DNA from: CAIVAT01 sp964387205
GTDB taxonomy: Bacteria; Bacteroidota; Bacteroidia; Bacteroidales; FEN-979
DNA length: 23,792 bases
Assembly: GCA_964387205.1 (NCBI GenBank)
Contig: CAYLVY010000054.1
Span: forward strand, 1-23,792
Direction: 5' to 3'
A program made the translations under genes and the position numbers. Positions within the stretch are counted from its first letter, which is position 1. Every line of letters begins with the position of its first letter. Under the pieces are notes generated by a model. It saw only the letters and a program-made list of their open reading frames with translations. It was not told where the DNA came from and did no database searches. Of the stretch, positions 23,181 to 23,792 are shown piece after piece.

Positions 23181-23792
23181 AGGAAAAAGAAATATCTGGG
23201 CGGCCTATCAAAAAGCTATTGCCGACGACCGCTACTTTTATGTCAGGAGCTGTGTCCGGCAGAATTTCTTCCCGGGCTCCGAGAAAGCCTTTCTCAGGAT
23301 CATGAAAGAGGTTCTTAGCCGGGATGTTTACGAAAATGCCGCCCATACGACCTGTTCCGGGATTGCCTACCACAGCGATGTCGTTCCTTACGAAACCGCC
23401 ATGACAATGGTATCCAGGCAATTTGCCCTGATGACGGAATCGGGATACCGCAATTTCACCACTTCCTGCATCACCTCCTTTGGCCTTTACACCGAGATCC
23501 TCCACACCTGGGAACATTTTCCCGAAGTGGAGGAACGGGTCAGGGAACACTTACTGAAAGCAACCGGCAGGGTTTTTGAGAAACCCGATAACCTTTCCCA
23601 CGCCAGCGATGTCATTTTTCATTTCAGAAAGGAGATCGCAGCAAAAGCCAAATACCGCCTTGTCAGCCAGAAAACCGGCGAACCTTTGCGGGGTGTTGAG
23701 CACATCGGATGCCATTATGCCAAAATGTTTCCGGTCAGGGGGGTGGGCGGAGCGGAGTATCCTTATGTATTGGCGGGTATGATCGAGGAATG
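23170..23792 (+). CDS. HdrB-like CCG-domain protein (partial, right edge)
   Basis: The ATG at 23170 lies in the end of the HdrC-like gene; 207 codons are visible with no stop before the edge. The layout is that of HdrB: SCVRQNFFPGSE (27-38) in place of the usual Y-x-G-C-x strand, TTCSGIAYHSD (60-70), TSCITSFGLYTE (98-109), and EHIGCHYAK (177-185) opening the second half. Cys28, Cys62 and Cys100 keep the family spacing (C-x33-C-S-x36-C-x2-S), but Ser63 and Ser103 stand where the canonical CCG and CxxC motifs have a second Cys. The protein would be cytoplasmic and pair with the HdrC-like product. Whether the first site holds an iron-sulfur cluster is doubtful; the second CCG motif would be past the window's end. 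Confidence 0.85.
   Translation, partial: MKIEGKRNIWAAYQKAIADDRYFYVRSCVRQNFFPGSEKAFLRIMKEVLSRDVYENAAHTTCSGIAYHSDVVPYETAMTMVSRQFALMTESGYRNFTTSCITSFGLYTEILHTWEHFPEVEERVREHLLKATGRVFEKPDNLSHASDVIFHFRKEIAAKAKYRLVSQKTGEPLRGVEHIGCHYAKMFPVRGVGGAEYPYVLAGMIEE

Noticed and set aside
1..23792. A CRISPR array, defence island, integrase, transposase or toxin-antitoxin pair
   Set aside because: No direct-repeat array, nuclease, recombinase or small toxin-like gene pair can be seen on either strand; nearly all DNA is accounted for by recognisable genes.

Overview
The window comes from a Bacteroidota genome, most likely an anaerobic Bacteroidales-type organism known from a draft or metagenome assembly. Three things point there: two secreted proteins with C-terminal type IX secretion (T9SS) sorting tails, TAnnTTTG-like promoter cores, and families typical of the phylum (DUF4492, a LemA/TPM cluster, Bacteroidota-type HtpG, and an HdrC/HdrB-like pair behind a DUF4159 gene). 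Two runs of N mark scaffold joins, one in htpG and one in the lemA-family gene. I see no tRNA, rRNA, CRISPR array, insertion sequence or phage gene.

Layout. Bases 1-9295 form a surface-polysaccharide locus. At the left edge a minus-strand gene of the NKWYS (capsular polysaccharide/sulfotransferase-like) family runs off the window; its first codons appear frameshifted. Diverging from it is an operon of a sulfotransferase-like protein, a polytopic GT-C-like membrane protein and a polyprenyl-phosphate-type GT2 glycosyltransferase. A minus-strand SAM methyltransferase follows. Then comes a plus-strand operon of a Wzt-type ABC ATPase with a C-terminal glycan-binding-like domain, the matching Wzm-type permease and an RgpF-like glycan synthesis protein. 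Together these look like assembly, decoration and ABC-dependent export of an O-antigen or capsule.

Bases 9325-14713 hold housekeeping and envelope genes: ilvE (minus), htpG (plus, divergent across a 228-base control region containing three inverted repeats), then lemA-family, two TPM-domain genes and DUF4492. A clear Rho-independent terminator ends this block at about 14783-14806.

Bases 14841-21015 encode two large secreted T9SS cargo proteins in tandem: a BNR/sortilin-repeat protein with two PKD domains, and an M14 zinc carboxypeptidase with a PKD domain. Bases 21047-23792 form a tightly packed run of rsmE, DUF4159, HdrC-like and HdrB-like genes; the last is cut by the right edge. The HdrB-like protein has serine at two of the five positions normally occupied by cluster-binding cysteines in its first CCG motif, which is the most unusual protein-level feature here.

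I found no convincing new defence or mobile system. The points most worth following are the HdrB-like cysteine substitutions, the possible coupling of glycan capping enzymes to the Wzt C-terminal domain, and the palindrome in front of htpG.
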